Shown here piece after piece: positions 34,637 to 48,533 of a DNA stretch of 64,000 bases. The DNA comes from Carallia brachiata. Taxonomy: Eukaryota > Streptophyta > Magnoliopsida > Malpighiales > Rhizophoraceae. The stretch is from the NCBI GenBank assembly GCA_021464245.1, contig JADCRB010000034.1, positions 1,445,665 to 1,509,664 on the forward strand, read 5' to 3'. A program made the position numbers and the translations under genes. The stretch's first letter is position 1, and every line of letters starts with the position of its first letter. The notes under the pieces are model-generated. The model saw only the letters and a list, made by a program, of their open reading frames with translations, was not told where the DNA came from and made no database searches.

Positions 34637-36779
34637 CGGGTTTAGAATAGGGTGGGGCCAATGCCTTGGCCAGCATATTTTCATCAATGAAATATAGAGA
34701 GTAATTTTTATACAAAACATGGTTAATGTTTTGATTTTGACTTTTGTAAAGAAATTTTCCATGTATTCTCACCTTGTGGATTGATTTAGTTTTTGTATGC
34801 AGTGGTGTGCCTTCCACTTTCTCCAATCTTTCACTTGTTATTTACTCAAATCAAGCTCTTGCCAGGACACATAGGCAATTTGCATCTTTTATTGATTTGC
34901 CAGGACTCTTGGATGCAACAGAAACCAGCTGTTGAAATCTTCTCTTTTGTTTTCTATTTTTGCTCCCTTTTTAATATTTTGCTCTTGCCTTCTCTTTTTC
35001 ATCTTTTCTTAGAAAAGGGTCAATGGTATACCCCTCTTTTTTTCCCTTTTTTTTTTTAATTTTTGGTGTTAAACCGATTCAGACTGAGATTGAGATGTCT
35101 CGGTCAAACTCTAATTTTTTATGAAAACTCTAATTTTCTATGGAAAAGAAGTGTACTAACGTTATGGAAAACTTGGTTTGACGCCTGTTTTGCACGGTAA
35201 AGAATTGCAAGCCTGCGTATTACATCCATTTGGTTTGATAGGATTACATTATTTTCCTCTTCCTAAATTCATATAAAAATAGAACAGAGATTTATCTCAA
35301 CAAGATAAAAAGAAAAAATATATGTTATGCACTCGTACAAGTTGATAAGTTAGACACCTTTGTACAATCTTTCTGTGATACTTATTTATACACCGTGTTC
35401 AACTCATAAATTTAATTCTTATTCTCAAAAATTTACTAATTAATTATGTAACAAAAAATGAATATAATATTTATCTATACTAAGAATCCTTTTTCAACAA
35501 AAAATGAGAGAGACAAGAAGGATTGTGCTAAAAAAAAAAAAATTTTGAAGACTACGTTTAATTGAATTACACAATAATTTGAGATGACAAAAATTAAGTT
35601 TATTTATAGCTAGACTACAACATTAATAAAATATTTAATAAAAATTCATTTATATATATATATTGATGAGACCATTATATAGATATACAAAAAAAATTAT
35701 CATATTTGAATCATATTACAATAACAAGTATATTTTTTATAACTATAATTATAAAATGTGAATTAGAAAAAATATTTATATTTTTTATATATTTTATCAT
35801 TAAAATTATAAAAAAAAAATCTTTACTATTATAATATAATTATTTTGTATAATAAAATTAGTTAAAAAAATAAGTTTTATTTTTTATTTTAGCAAGAATA
35901 ATATCTTTGACTTTGTGAACCGCACAAATGTGGGGCCTTTTATCTAAAAAATAGGCTCCACATGGCAAGCAACAGAAGCCGCGCGTCGTGCCAAAGCTCA
36001 TTCAACAAAAACGCCGCCCACAAAAATGTCGCGAGTCTCGTGACCCTTTTTGTTTTGTACTTTATTTATTTTGGGTAAAGGTACAAGGTGATCGATTGAA
36101 TTAATTTATATATATAGATTTTATAAGTATGTTACATGTTTAGATAACTGTACATGTTATATATTTTTTTAAAAATACATATAAAATTTATAATTAAAAT
36201 TGATATATAATAAATTTATGAACTATATATATAATATTTAATTTAATTTATATTCAATTTATTTCTATTAGTCTATTAATTTTTCTCATTTATTATTTGA
36301 TAAAATATTTGTGTGCTTTTTTTTGTGTTGTTTAATATACTAAATCTAATAAGATTAATTATTTTTTAACGAAATTAATAATATTTATAATAAAAATAAA
36401 AAATTTTAGATAAAATAATTATAGATATACTGTTATTTAAATAATTAAATTTTTAAAAATATATTAAATTTAAAAAATAAATAATTAATAAATTATTAAA
36501 TATTATTAAACTAATCACATACTTCATTAAATATATCTAGATATAAATTTAGAAATAACAAGTAACAATTTATAATTTATGTTATTTTTATTATAATAAT
36601 TATAATTTTATTTTAAAAATTATCAATTTTATCGTATTCACGATCGATACGTACGTCAAGATGCACTTATTATTTAGAGTAGAAAAACTAATAAATTATT
36701 AGATCTTCTTTAGGTTCTATCTAAAAAAAAAAGATCTTCTTTAGGGTTTGTGTAAAATTTGCGCTCCCGTCCAAACAAA
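34637..36779. other. 3' region of the RING gene and AT-rich intergenic DNA
   Basis: The first few hundred bases are probably 3' untranslated sequence. 35300-36700 is strongly AT-rich with no recognisable gene. Confidence 0.5.
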
Positions 36780-39149
36780 GCGCATGACTTTTGCCTAACC
36801 TACCTTATCTTCCTCGCCGACTCCCCCCAACCTGTCCTGCCCTACACACCATAGCATTCAGCTCTCTTTCCGGCGATTCTTCTTCGACGCCTTTCAGCGG
36901 ATCTCCGATCAGGTATACGTCGGCACCGCCTCGACATTAGCGAAATCGATCGCTCCTGTTCACCGTTTTAAATATTTTCCGTTTCCCTTTTTTCTTTTTT
37001 TGAAGCTTTTCGATCTGAATCTTACTGGTTTTGTTGCCGGTGCTGTCTCGATTACTGTTAGGGTTTCTATAGTCGTTATGTGTGTGGATTTGATTGCATG
37101 ACTTCCTGCATAAAAAGATAAATCTAATTTTCTGTCGTAATAATTATTAGGCCTTCGTTCTCCAGTGTTGTTAATCATTTAAATTGTTTTCCAAGGAATT
37201 GGACGCATCTTCCATCGGATCCAGCTCCCCATCTCTTCACTAAAAGCATGCCGATTATCGGCTAGAAGTTTTTTTTTTTTTTTTTTGCTTGGGTTACCTT
37301 ATTGCCTAATTTGAAAATCGATTTTCGATGATTTTTTAGGTTTTTGGAGTTCTATAATTTGTTTCCATTAGCAATTGGTTTGAGTTATATTTTATTGGAT
37401 GATCTTGATTACTTCAATTATTTTCGTTTTGCTTGTATTAAGAGGATTTCTTTGTTGAAATAAAGTTTTTGACGTTTTAGATTTTTATTCACATGCACGT
37501 ATCCAAATAGGTACGTATGGTTTTATGATGGCTGTTATATCATTTCTCTTGTCAAAGCAGTTGTGATGCATTGATGTGCTTTATGATGGTTCTCAAACAC
37601 CAATTATCACATTTTACTTGTTAGCATAGCATGAGACATAATCTCCCCAATTTTTGAAGTAATTCTGTTCTTACTTTGCTCTGCTACTGCCTTGTTTTAT
37701 GTGCTTAGTCTGCCTATAGATGTGTGAGGGGTATGTTATGCGATCCCAAATGACATGCAGCAGGCAACTTATATTGTACACTCAGAATGGAGTCTATTGC
37801 AAAGTGCCTTATGGCTTACATGATAGCTATCCTTTATTAAGGCCAAAGATTCAATTAGTTTGTCCTTTTTTTTAATTCAAGGTTCCACATTCAACTCAGT
37901 GTGTGTTGATCTTGGAGCCAGTCTGATGGATGATAATTATGATTCCTAGCCTGTGTAAAAATGCTGAAGGTTGGACCTGTCTAAGAACAGTCTCTGGAGC
38001 ATGTGGCCAGCACATACCTATGGCTATTCCTTACTTTCTGATGTGCATTTGATGGATTTTTCTTTAAATGCAATAATTGATTCTTGTAAAATTGAGATTT
38101 CAAAGGTGATATGTTTGTGTGCTCGTTAGAAGAAGCGAAATTCATTGAACCCAATTATGCTGCCTATATGTCTATTATACCCCATAGAGTTGAATAAACA
38201 AATGCAAGAAAAATGAGTTCTGCTGGTTGTCAATTGAGAAATATCACCACTGGAATTCTGACTTGTATGTGTGATTATCCTTACATGGTATTGTCCTTGC
38301 ATTGATTTTTTTTGTGCCTGCTAACGGTCGATGCCAAGATCGAAGAACAGTTTTTTATGCTGCAATACACAGGGCAAAACAAGTTGTATGGGGTATGAAG
38401 GCATTGAGAAGTTTCAATCTGTAATAAATTAAGTTTTTTATAATTAACTGGAAGCAAAACAATTGTAGTATTCTTTCAGCGCTTCAGTACGATAAGTTGC
38501 AAATTTTCACTGTAAAATAATCTTAGTTATATTCTTTCAGCGCTTCAGTAATAACCTTGGTCAGGAACCAAGTTAGTAGAAAATCCTCAAAAAGGTTATG
38601 TTGTCTTGATGAAGACTGCAACAAACCACAGATTATCATTTAAATTTTAGTTTTGGATGGATGTCAGACGTAATAGTTGATGACTATTAGATTGCTTGCT
38701 TAATGAATAATGGTAGTTATGAGGATTTGTGTAGTTTGTTCTGGTAAATGTCAACAGTGAAATTTTTTGTGACTGTCAAATGACTTTGGAATGCTTTTTT
38801 TTATTTTTTATTTTATACTTAAAGAATAATTTTGGAATGCCCTTTCTTTTTTCACAAACTTTAATGTTTCAGAGCGCATATTAATTTTATGGCAGTCGGC
38901 ATATGATTATAGTGGGTATGTTATGTGGATTTGCTTGACCCTAATTGCATCAGACGAACTTGGATTGTATAATACACCATCAGTTCCTCCATGCAATTCC
39001 CAAAGGAAACAATCTCTCTGCATTTGTTTTATATATTGAATTGGTGGTTGCATTTGCATAATATTCTCATGTACAACTTTCATTCGTTGAACTAATGGCT
39101 ATTTCCCATTGCAGTTTTTCCTGTGTTTGATTGATGTCGGTGTTCTAAT
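36780..39149 (+). other. Leader exon and long 5' intron of the SPOC gene
   Basis: A CT-rich leader ending CGATCAG at 36912 is followed by a GT donor (36913). The matching acceptor GCAG at 39111-39114 gives a 2.2-kb intron in the untranslated region. The second leader exon (39115-39149) contains a four-codon upstream ORF at 39134-39148 ending one base before the main ATG. Confidence 0.6.
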
Positions 39150-42100
39150 ATGGCCAACAATCTTGTCTCGGATCAGTTACCTGTACAAAGCATCCAAATG
39201 GGTCAGCTGGAATATATTTCAAACAAATTGGACTCACCTATGCAGATGGGATTGACACCTGGATTTGGTAATTCTGCATTGCAGCCCATCTCAATACCCA
39301 ATGTGCAAATGGGGCTGATGGAGAATGATGTTCTATCTCAGGAATCATCAATCCAGAACAACCAAGCACTGTTGGAATCTATGCCCTATTCCAATGTTCC
39401 TCAGGGATTGGCTACATCAAATGTGCAGCTGGGGCAGAGGGAACTGCAGGCATACAATGAAGTACCTGGACCTTACTTCTTGTCTAACAAGCAAGCAGGA
39501 GAAATTATGTTGAATAATGTGAGATCACAACAGTCATCGGTGTTGAATAAGCGAAAAGCGCCTGTGGAGCTTCTACCTAGCAACTCTGTGTTTCCAAAAT
39601 CCACGGTGGCTAACAGGAGGATGGCACAGATGGAGCACAGACCATGGTTGCAGCAAATATCTACACCAAACAGACTACCTGTACAGGTTCAGCCAGTATC
39701 CAATACTTCAGGATCACAGCGCTCACAGGTGCCATTTAAACGGCCTGCTCTTAATAAAAATGGGTCTCAGCAGACATCCGTTCAGAAAAATCAGAGTGGA
39801 CAGAGGCAGCCAACAGTAAAATCCCAAAACGAGCCATTGGAGTCTGTCCGGTCCAAGTTAAGGGAATCTTTAGCAGCTGCATTGGCCTTGGTTTCCCAGC
39901 AGCAGGATAGAATTTCAAGTACTGGGAAGAATTCTCAAAATGAGGCTACAAGTTCCATGGAGCAGATGAAGGAAAGTCTGCAACCTTCAGGACACGATTT
40001 TGATGTTGTTGATACTACTAGACACGCTTTTGAGAAGACCAGGGAGTCACTGCCTAGGAGGGAGGATTCTTTGGCCCAAAGGGGTAGTGATGGTGAAAAG
40101 ATATCTCAGCAAACTGCTGATGAAAATACTGGTAATGCACAAGCTGCAAGAAATGATGTTGAAGAATTACAATCAAGTATTATTTTGCATCATGGGGATA
40201 TTTCATTCAGTGACAGTTTTTTTGCCAGAGATGAACTTCTGCAGGGTAATGGGCTGTCCTGGGTGTTGGAGCCTGATATGGAGATGACGGGAAGGGAAGA
40301 TATTGAAATTGCCCACAAACAGTTGGATCGAAAGAGCCTTGGTAAAAATAATGGAGCAGCACTTCAGACACCTGAAGATTTGGCATCTAAAATTGAAGCA
40401 GAACTCTTCAAATTATTTGGAGGGGTGAACAAAAAGTACAAGGAGAAGGGGAGATCTCTTCTCTTCAATTTGAAAGATCGGAATAATCCTGAACTGAGTG
40501 AAAGAGTAATGTCGGGAGAAATTCCACCCAAGCGACTGTGCTCTATGACTGCTGAGGAACTTGCATCTAAGGAACTCTCTCAATGGCGAATGGCAAAAGC
40601 TGAAGAACTTGCTCAAATGGTAGTTTTGCCTGATTCAGATGTTGATATGAGGCGTTTGGTGAAAAAAACGCATAAGGGAGAGTTTCAGGTTGAAGTTGAG
40701 CAACAGGATAGTGTGTCAGTGGAGGTTGCCGTTGGGGTGAGTTCAACTACTCCTGTGCAACCGAAATTAGAGGAGAAAGAGGTTTCTCCACGGTCAAAAC
40801 CTGATGCAGCAAAAGACAATCACCGCACAAAATTTGATCAAGCAAAGGATAAAATAAAAGCTACTAGTGCAAAACACAATACAGAGGAGGAGGATGTACC
40901 ATGTACCATTACAATCTGTTCTAATGAGGGTACTGATTTAATGCAAGGGCTCATGGTGGATGATGAATTGAAGGACGCAGAGTTTCTTCCTCCAATTGTC
41001 TCCCTAGATGAATTCATGGAATCCCTTAATTCAGAGCCACCATTCGAACATTTACCTGGGGATAACGGAAAAATGTCTTTCTCTGACAAGGACCATGTGC
41101 AGGTTGAGTCAGAATCCAAGTCTCCTGTTGCAACTCCAGAAGAAGCCACAGTTACAATTCCTGATGAACCAGACAATATTGATGTGAAGAATGCGAAGCT
41201 GGATGATGACAAAGAGGCCAATCCCAGTCATGAGACTGGAATTCCTGTTGGATTATCAGAGGGCGAACGTGTTTGGGAAGGCGCACTTCAGCTGAATACT
41301 TCAGCCACAGCCTCTGTCCTTGGCATCTTTAAATGGTATTGCTATCATATTAAAGTTCTTCCATGCTATTGATTTCTGTTTATTGCATTTTTGTGTTCCA
41401 GTGCAAGATCCAGATTAATTTGGTTTCCTGTAGTTATCTGGTATTTGTATTTGAATCCATAGCCTCTGAGTGTGCCGTGTTTTTAAGGCCAGAAACCAGA
41501 TCTCAATGTCATTTCATATGCGTGGGTCTTTTGTGAGCCATTTACTAGTCGTTGAATTTCATGAAAATTTATAGGCTGATTTTTTTTTTTTTTTTACCGA
41601 TCAAATTCTTGCAATTTCAGTGGTGAGAAAACATCTGTCAAAGAGTGGCCTGGCTTTATCGAGATCAAGGGGAGGGTCAGACTTGATGCATTCGAGAAGT
41701 TTCTCCAAGAGCTCCCAATGTCCAGAAGCCGAGCTGTTATGGTATCACAAGTTTATTTTCACTGTACTACATTTCAGTTATGCTACTCTGCTCTTCCAAG
41801 GACGGATAATTATCTATCCCTTTCTATGAATCGGAATTTTCCACTGATGCAGCAGAGGGTATTTGCGTCCATGGCAATGAAATTTTGTATTAACCTTTTC
41901 CTTCAGAAAAGTTCAGATGAAATGATTTTCTTTCTCCAGTCAATTATTCTTGTGTTTTGGGCAATTTGGCTGCAGAAATAAGTTAATTTGTTGCAGGATC
42001 TATGAAAAGTGAGGGATTGTTGTCCAGTAAAAGCCATCACCGGACACACAAATACCTGCATGATTATAGGCCATTGAAAATTGCATTTTAGCGGGACTAG

Positions 42101-43639
42101 TCGCATACATTAGCGTCGCAGATAGTCTATTTTGTGGCAACGGACGAAAGCAAATGCCCTGTGTTTTTCCCTTGTAAAATTCCGATTAATTGATAAATTT
42201 GCGAAGTACAAAGATGCAACCCGGAAACAGCCATTCAAGGGGTGCGCCATAATTAGCCGGGAAATATTTTAAGAAACTTAACAGTTCCATAGAATTTGTT
42301 TTCTTAAACCTTTGGTAATTAATCGTGTACAGGAATTTGTAGTAGCTCTTCTGGTCCCCCATGAAATGCTATTGCAATTTTTGAACAAAGTATATGAAAT
42401 TTCTTTTGTTAAGGTGCATTTCAGAAGAAATATTTATGAAATCATTTCCACTTTTTGTAATCGCAGGCTGTACACATTGTTTGCAAGGAGGGGTCCGGAG
42501 AAGGTGATCGTTCAAGCCTTGGTGAGGTATGTATTCCAGTTTTTAGTGGATTTTAAGACAACTCTGGTTGCTTCGGTTATATTTTCCTCATGAAGCAATG
42601 ATTTGGAAACCTCCTGCAGGTGGCTGATGCATATGTCTTGGATGGGAGAGTGGGGCTTGCTGAGCCTGCCCGCGGATTTGAACTTTATTTGTGCCCACCT
42701 CATTCACGGACGCGAGAAATGCTCAGCAAGGTCTTCCCAAGGGACCAGCTTGATGCACTTAATGCTATCGATAATGGCCTAATTGGTGTTATTGTATGGA
42801 GAAAAGCTCAATTAACATCGACACCGTCACCAAACTCTGCCTCATACCATAAGCACAACATGAAAAAACATTTCACGTCTAGGAGACACCAAGAAAAGGA
42901 TACTACTAACACAAATGTGAATGCAACACCAAAACATGCTTTGTCACACGGTGGACCTCGTACGTATCCCAAGCCTCAACCTGATCAAAATGTCGATGAT
43001 GACGACGACAACGACGATGTGCCTCCTGGGTTTGGCCCGTTGCCAACCCGGGATGAAGATGACTTACCTGAGTTTAGCTTTACTAGTGGCTCTATCACGC
43101 CAAGGTCACAGACCTCCCATAAGCCTATCCAAGGACGAGGGATGATGACGCCTTTTCACCCACGTGCACAAACTCCAACTCGTCCGGTAGATCAAATGAG
43201 AGAGCTTGTGCAAAGATATGGTCAGCCTAAATCTAGTGTTACTGGGCCAGCGGCTCAGCCATGGAATGATGACGATGACGATGATGACATGCCAGAGTGG
43301 CGTCCAGAAGGTACCCACTCACAGCCAACACTTGTTCAGAGCAGGCAGCAGCCTATGCTGCGAGCTCATCTGGTGCAGCAAAGCCATCATCAGCAACTAG
43401 CCCCAAGTGCAATAACCCCAGGTGTGACTTTTCAGCCCCAACTAAATGTCATGCATGGATTACAAGGTACAACCACATCATGGCAGCAGGGAGGTTGGGT
43501 GGCTCCTCCACCCGGCACCCATGGTCCACCTCCATATAATCAGCCTGATGGAGGCCAAATCTATGGCTCGTCTGAGCATGGGGCAGGGCAGCAGGGCATG
43601 ACTTGGAGAAGAGATGCCCCAAAAAGTAGAGGCTTTTGA
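39150..43639 (+). CDS. TFIIS-central-domain and SPOC-domain transcription protein (At5g11430/At5g25520 type)
   Basis: Four exons (39150-41335, 41621-41741, 42467-42526, 42620-43639) encode 1128 residues with every junction in phase. The first 400 residues are Gln/Ser-rich. A TFIIS central (domain II-like) region spans about 410-500 (LASKIEAELFKLFGG...YKEKGRSLLFNLKD...NPELSERVMSGEI). The SPOC domain spans about 704-850 (VWEGALQLN...EWPGFIEIKGRVRLDAF...LIGVIVWRK), split over all four exons. The tail has acidic clusters with VPPGFGPL and DDDDDDDMPEWRP and is Pro/Gln-rich. SPOC domains bind phosphorylated RNA polymerase II tails, and similar plant proteins act in transcription and RNA processing; the specific role here is inferred. 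It is convergent with the DnaJ gene. Confidence 0.93.
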
Positions 43640-44830
43640 TTAATTATTCTTGTAAATTTTATGGCCTTTTTGCGTCTCTTAGATCAGACATTCTTAGTTC
43701 TGTAATCAAGATCTCTCTTTTGGGATCTTTTTTTCGGATTTCTTTTCACTTTTTGTTTTAATAGATTAGTAAAAGCTAATATCCAACTCATCATTTCTGG
43801 GCTATTTTTCTTCTGAAAATAAAAGCAAATACTCCAAACCAATCTGACGAAAATAGTCAACTTATGTGTGGATAGGAGGTGATTCATGAAACCTCCTGGG
43901 AGACTGTGTGCCTGTTGTTTGGGCATTTGGATTACGCTGATCCTGAATTCCTTGCCGACCTCCCCTCTCCATTTGTGGAAAAGTTGGTAATTTCCTCGTG
44001 TGCAGGACGAAACTGAGTCCACCCATATAAAGTGGGTATCTACAGGGCATCTTGGATTCTTGGTGGCTATTCATAGGAAGCAATTTTATGATCCTAAGTT
44101 CTATTTATATCCTTCGGATATTTCTTGTCTGTTTTCCTTTTCGGGGCTCCCTTCCTTTCCCTTTTTTAGACACTTTAGCAGTTCTATTTGTAGCGCACAT
44201 AATTCGGCCTTTGAGGTCCTGGACTTCGTCCTATAATTGTACTAATTTTACGCCACGTTTTTCTGCTGACCCAGGGAGACACGGCGAAATACCTTTTAAC
44301 GTAAGAACCATTAAAAAGAGGATAAAGTAGCAAGATAGGATAATGCTTCATCAAAGACTGCAGTCTGCAGGATTTGACAAAAAAAAAAAAAAAAAAAGAC
44401 AAAAGAGTACTTTAATTTTGACTTTTTTTTTTTTTTTTAAAGTGTAATTCACTCAAATCTTATACTAAATAATAAATTAGTCTACTTGAAATGGAAATTA
44501 ATAAAATAAAATAATATAAAATCATGAATAAATTATATTTTTTTAAAAAAATTAAGTTACCTTGAAACAATGCAAACTTGCAGCCTCAGCACTCCCAAAT
44601 TTTGTTTCCTAACTAAAGTTACAATGATTTACATTAATGAATCAATAACCCCAAGAAGGGGCAGAATATTTCTTCTACACTAGATGCTGGATATTGATAC
44701 AATTTTTGATCTATAAGAACACAACTGTTCCTTTTTTCCAATATGTCAGCACAGCAACCATCTCCATACACACAACTTTCAAATTTGTTAGTAGTACAAC
44801 AACAAAGATGCCAATCCTGTTAGTCAATCT
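43640..44830. other. Convergent intergenic region (3' ends of SPOC and DnaJ genes)
   Basis: Holds the 3' untranslated regions of both convergent genes. It includes an A run at 44379-44397 and a T run at 44424-44439. No further coding sequence was seen. Confidence 0.5.
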
Positions 44831-47020
44831 TCAACCCCCCAAGGCACGCTTGAGTCCAGCTCGCTGTTCTGGTGTCAATCTTGTTGGGAACTTCACTTCG
44901 AATTTGATCCTCAAGTCACCCCTATGACCAGGTTCCTTGGCTATTGGCATACCTTCACCGTGCACAACAAGCTCAAAGCCAGGGCTCACTATATCGTTCA
45001 CTTTAATTGATAGGTCACGGCCATCAAGTGTAGTGAGATTTACGCTGGCTCCTCCCAGTGCTTCAGCAAGCAGTACCCTATGGTTCACAATAAGGTCATT
45101 GCCATCTCTCTTGAATGTATGATGGGGTTTCTCGTCTATTACGAATGCAAGATCAGCTGGAAGTTGGTTCGGCTGCTCGTTTCCTTTGTCCGGAAACGTA
45201 ATCTTTGTTCCCTTCTTCCATCCAGGCTTCACTTCAATGGTTAGTATCTCTGTTTCTTGCACTTGCCGCCTGTAAACAAATTGAATTATACTCACAAAAG
45301 CTCGCTGTGACTATCTAATAGTATAGACAGGATGGATGCTACACACAAGTTGCAATTGCGGTTAGCTTATACAACAGCAAGAGCAGAAAGTATGCTCCGG
45401 TAATCAGAAGATACAATTAAGGAGTCTAGAAGCTGATCAGGCATTGGGGAATATCACCACACAAATTTTAGCTCTCATCATCATAGAACTTATAAAAAAA
45501 TTACTCTATTGTGACATAATAGTTACGAGCTCAAATCCTGAAAACTTCTCTGCAAAAATAGAGAAGACTGTGTACATCGACTCTTCCTCAAACTCTATAA
45601 ATGTGTGAGTTTGAGCGATCCTTTTATCATAGAATTTATAGAAACACCTTGCCAACGAACAACTGAGGCTAAAGCTTTGTTTTGGTTTAAACAAAATATA
45701 AAGACCTGTTCTTAAGGTTTTCTAGGATTCTACAAGCAAGCACGCAGTGAATGCAGTCTATTTAGTTGGGAAATGACATCTATACATTGCTGGAGATTAT
45801 TTTTGAACAAAAGAAACAGGAAAAAGAAGCATGAGAAGGCAAAGAAAGAAGAAGAAAATAAGCCCATCATGATTCATGAAAGAAAAAACTTACCCGTGGG
45901 CATCAACTACAGTTCTGGAGATCTTCATTTTCCTTGTCGAACCAGAGTACAATTCCTCAAGAGTGCAAGGCAACTTGCTCTCAACTGGTGGTGGTTTTTT
46001 CGGGACGGTCCCTTCACTGTAAGTTCGGAAAAGATTTTCGCTTCCACCAAATCCTCCAAACATCCCTCCACTATCCGACTGGAACCTTGCGGACCTCCCA
46101 GGTCCTGGCGATCCGAATCCAAAGGGACTGCTCCCAAAGAACTCTGCAAAAATGTCCTCCGCATTCCTTGGATTGAAACCATTTGAATCACCACCAAATC
46201 CACCACTGCCAGACGGTGGCAATGGCATGTCTTTCAACCCTTCTTCTCCATATTGGTCGTATACTGCTCTTTTTTGTGGATCACTCAAGACCTGATTAAT
46301 CAACAAACAATAAACATAAAAATAAAAATAAAAAAAACAAATTCCAGGCAAGTACAACAAACACAAAACAAGAACCATACTATTTGGAATGGAGGGTTTG
46401 GTGAAAAGAGATATCCAATGCAATCAATGACTTTGAAATTGAGGCTATTTGGTTTGAAAAATGAAATGCGCAAAGAAAAGAAAAGGCTAAAATGTTATTG
46501 AATTGGTTTTTTAATTTCAAAGACACGGAATCGTCATCTGTTTGTTTCCTTCCTCACAATTTCATTTTCTTTCTGAGTCCATTTTCTCCTTAATTTCCAA
46601 ACGATAACATGGAGATGCACCATTTGATATATAGCTCAAAACGTATGGAATTGGAAGAAATTTTCTTTTCTTCCAATTCCATTAGATAAGAAGGTGAATG
46701 AATAATTCTACATTTTAAGTGCTAGATAACGACAAACATTTGCAAAGGGAGAAATCCAGACGAAGAAATAAAAAAATGAAAAAGAAAGAGAGAGAGAGAC
46801 AGCTAAACAAGAAGAAAACAAGCGAGAATCCAAAAGAAAGGAGAAATGAACGTGCCTCGTAAGCCTCAGAAATCTGCTTGAATTTGGTTTCAGCTTCTTT
46901 CTTGTTGTTGGGATTCTTGTCAGGATGCCATTTCATTGCTAGCTTTCTATATGACTTCTTGAGATCATCCTCTGTGGCGCTTTTGTTCACCTTCAACACG
47001 TTATAGTAATCGATACCCAT
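44831..47020 (-). CDS. Type II (DNAJB-like) DnaJ/HSP40 co-chaperone
   Basis: Three exons, 333 residues: 47020-46856, 46291-45894 and 45269-44831. The J-domain is at the N-terminus, with the HPD triad at residues 32-34 ([11 protein letters not shown]) that stimulates Hsp70 ATPase. A Gly/Phe-rich linker follows at about 75-130. Two C-terminal substrate-binding beta domains come next, with no CxxCxGxG zinc finger, hence type II (DNAJB1/B4-like, cytosolic). Exon 1 ends GCTTACGAG followed by GC, not GT: a GC-AG intron, required because the nearby GT would break the frame. The leader contains a CT microsatellite near 47196-47215. In Arabidopsis the gene between the SPOC and CID homologues, At5g25530, is also a DnaJ. 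Confidence 0.93.
46292..46855 (-). other. GC-AG intron of the DnaJ gene
   Basis: Minus-strand donor GAG|GCACGT at 46855 and acceptor ATCAG|GTC at 46292. Phase 0 joins SEAYE to VLSDPQK, the conserved J-domain exit. The alternative GT four bases later would shift the frame. Confidence 0.75.
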
Positions 47021-48533
47021 CTTTACCTTTCTGCTCAATAAACCAACAACCAATGTATATCACCTTTTAGATCCAAATTCTGCTATTTGGTTCAATTTAC
47101 AAACTTTTTTCTGCAAACCCAGATCATCAAAATCATTGCTTTGATCAGCCACCCCTCCAAAATTGCATCTTTTTTTTTATACAAAGCTTCAAATCTCTCT
47201 CTCTCTCTCTCTCTCTATGGATAAGAAGCAGAGAAAAGAGACGGAGATTGTACTATATTTGCTCAATTTGCACGAGAGTTCCAAGATCAGAGAAAAGGGT
47301 CTGATTCACAGACAGTTGAAAAGGGTTGTTTGTGGATACAAAGAAATGAATCTGCGCTGCGGTGTAACGGGAGTGTTTGTTAAATTCGTTTTTTCGGTAG
47401 TCTTGGACTAAAATTCTCAAATTATAAAAATAAAAGAGCCCGTGTAGAGGAGGTTGACCTCATTCTTGGACAACTATCATCTTGAATGACCATTCTTAAG
47501 TACACCTGTTCGAAGAAAAGAAAAGTAGTTTGACGCGTCTGTAATATACCATGCCATAATTTTAGCGATGTGCCTAATTATTCAGGTACTTGTTCCATTG
47601 GCGCAGAATTGTGCGCTAAATCTATAATAAATTTAGATATCTGTAATGTAATGTCATGGGTTTTATTAGCGCATTGGAATATTATTAACTCGGTGTATAA
47701 TGACCTGTTGGACAGGTACACCTAAGAAGACGTGACATTTTTCAACATTTTGCAAAAGAAAAAAAAAATACTAAAAGTTGAAAACAATACAAATAACAAA
47801 GAAAACAAGTCTTTTTTTTTCCCGCATAATAATTATCATTTTGATTTTTAAATGTACAGAAAAAGAACAATTAAGGACGCAATCAGATAGAACGTTGCTT
47901 TTATTCAACTTTGCTTAAATTGCCAGCCTTGAGTTTAGGTTCAATCTATTTTATTTAAAGCTTCATAAGAGACTCATTAAATTTAATGCTCCCTATACGC
48001 ATAATCACAGTCCACTATTGTATTATTGGACACACATTAGTGGCCTTATTATTAATTGTAATCATACATCAAAATACTATTAATATGCATAATAGTACAA
48101 TGCGGATTTGGACCTCGAACAAAGTTAAACACTAAACATGTAACAATTTTGTATCACATAATCAAACCAAGAATGAAAACTTTGCGATAGATTTTGCCAC
48201 GGCACAAAACCTTTCACCAATCACACGCTACAAGTTCTGCTTGTAACTTCGAACCATCACGACCTCTTGATGGTCCTTACAGCATAACCTTCGCAAGTCA
48301 ACATCAAAATTACCTCGCTAAACCAGAATTATCATTTCCATTTGTGGAAAATTGCAGTGTCTGGACGGTAATTGTTCAAGAGCCCATTGTCTCAAGAAAA
48401 TATTGGGTACGATACCTGAAAACTATACACCCCATAACAAAGCAATACATGTCTATGCCCGCCAACCACAAGGAATTCCTGTGTACTTCTATCCACAACA
48501 TCAGAAAAGCCAACGAAAGAAAAAGTAAACCGT
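47021..48533. other. Promoter of the DnaJ gene and intergenic DNA
   Basis: Contains the leader with the CT run, then AT-rich intergenic DNA and the 3' flank of the CID gene. No other coding sequence is supported. Confidence 0.5.
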
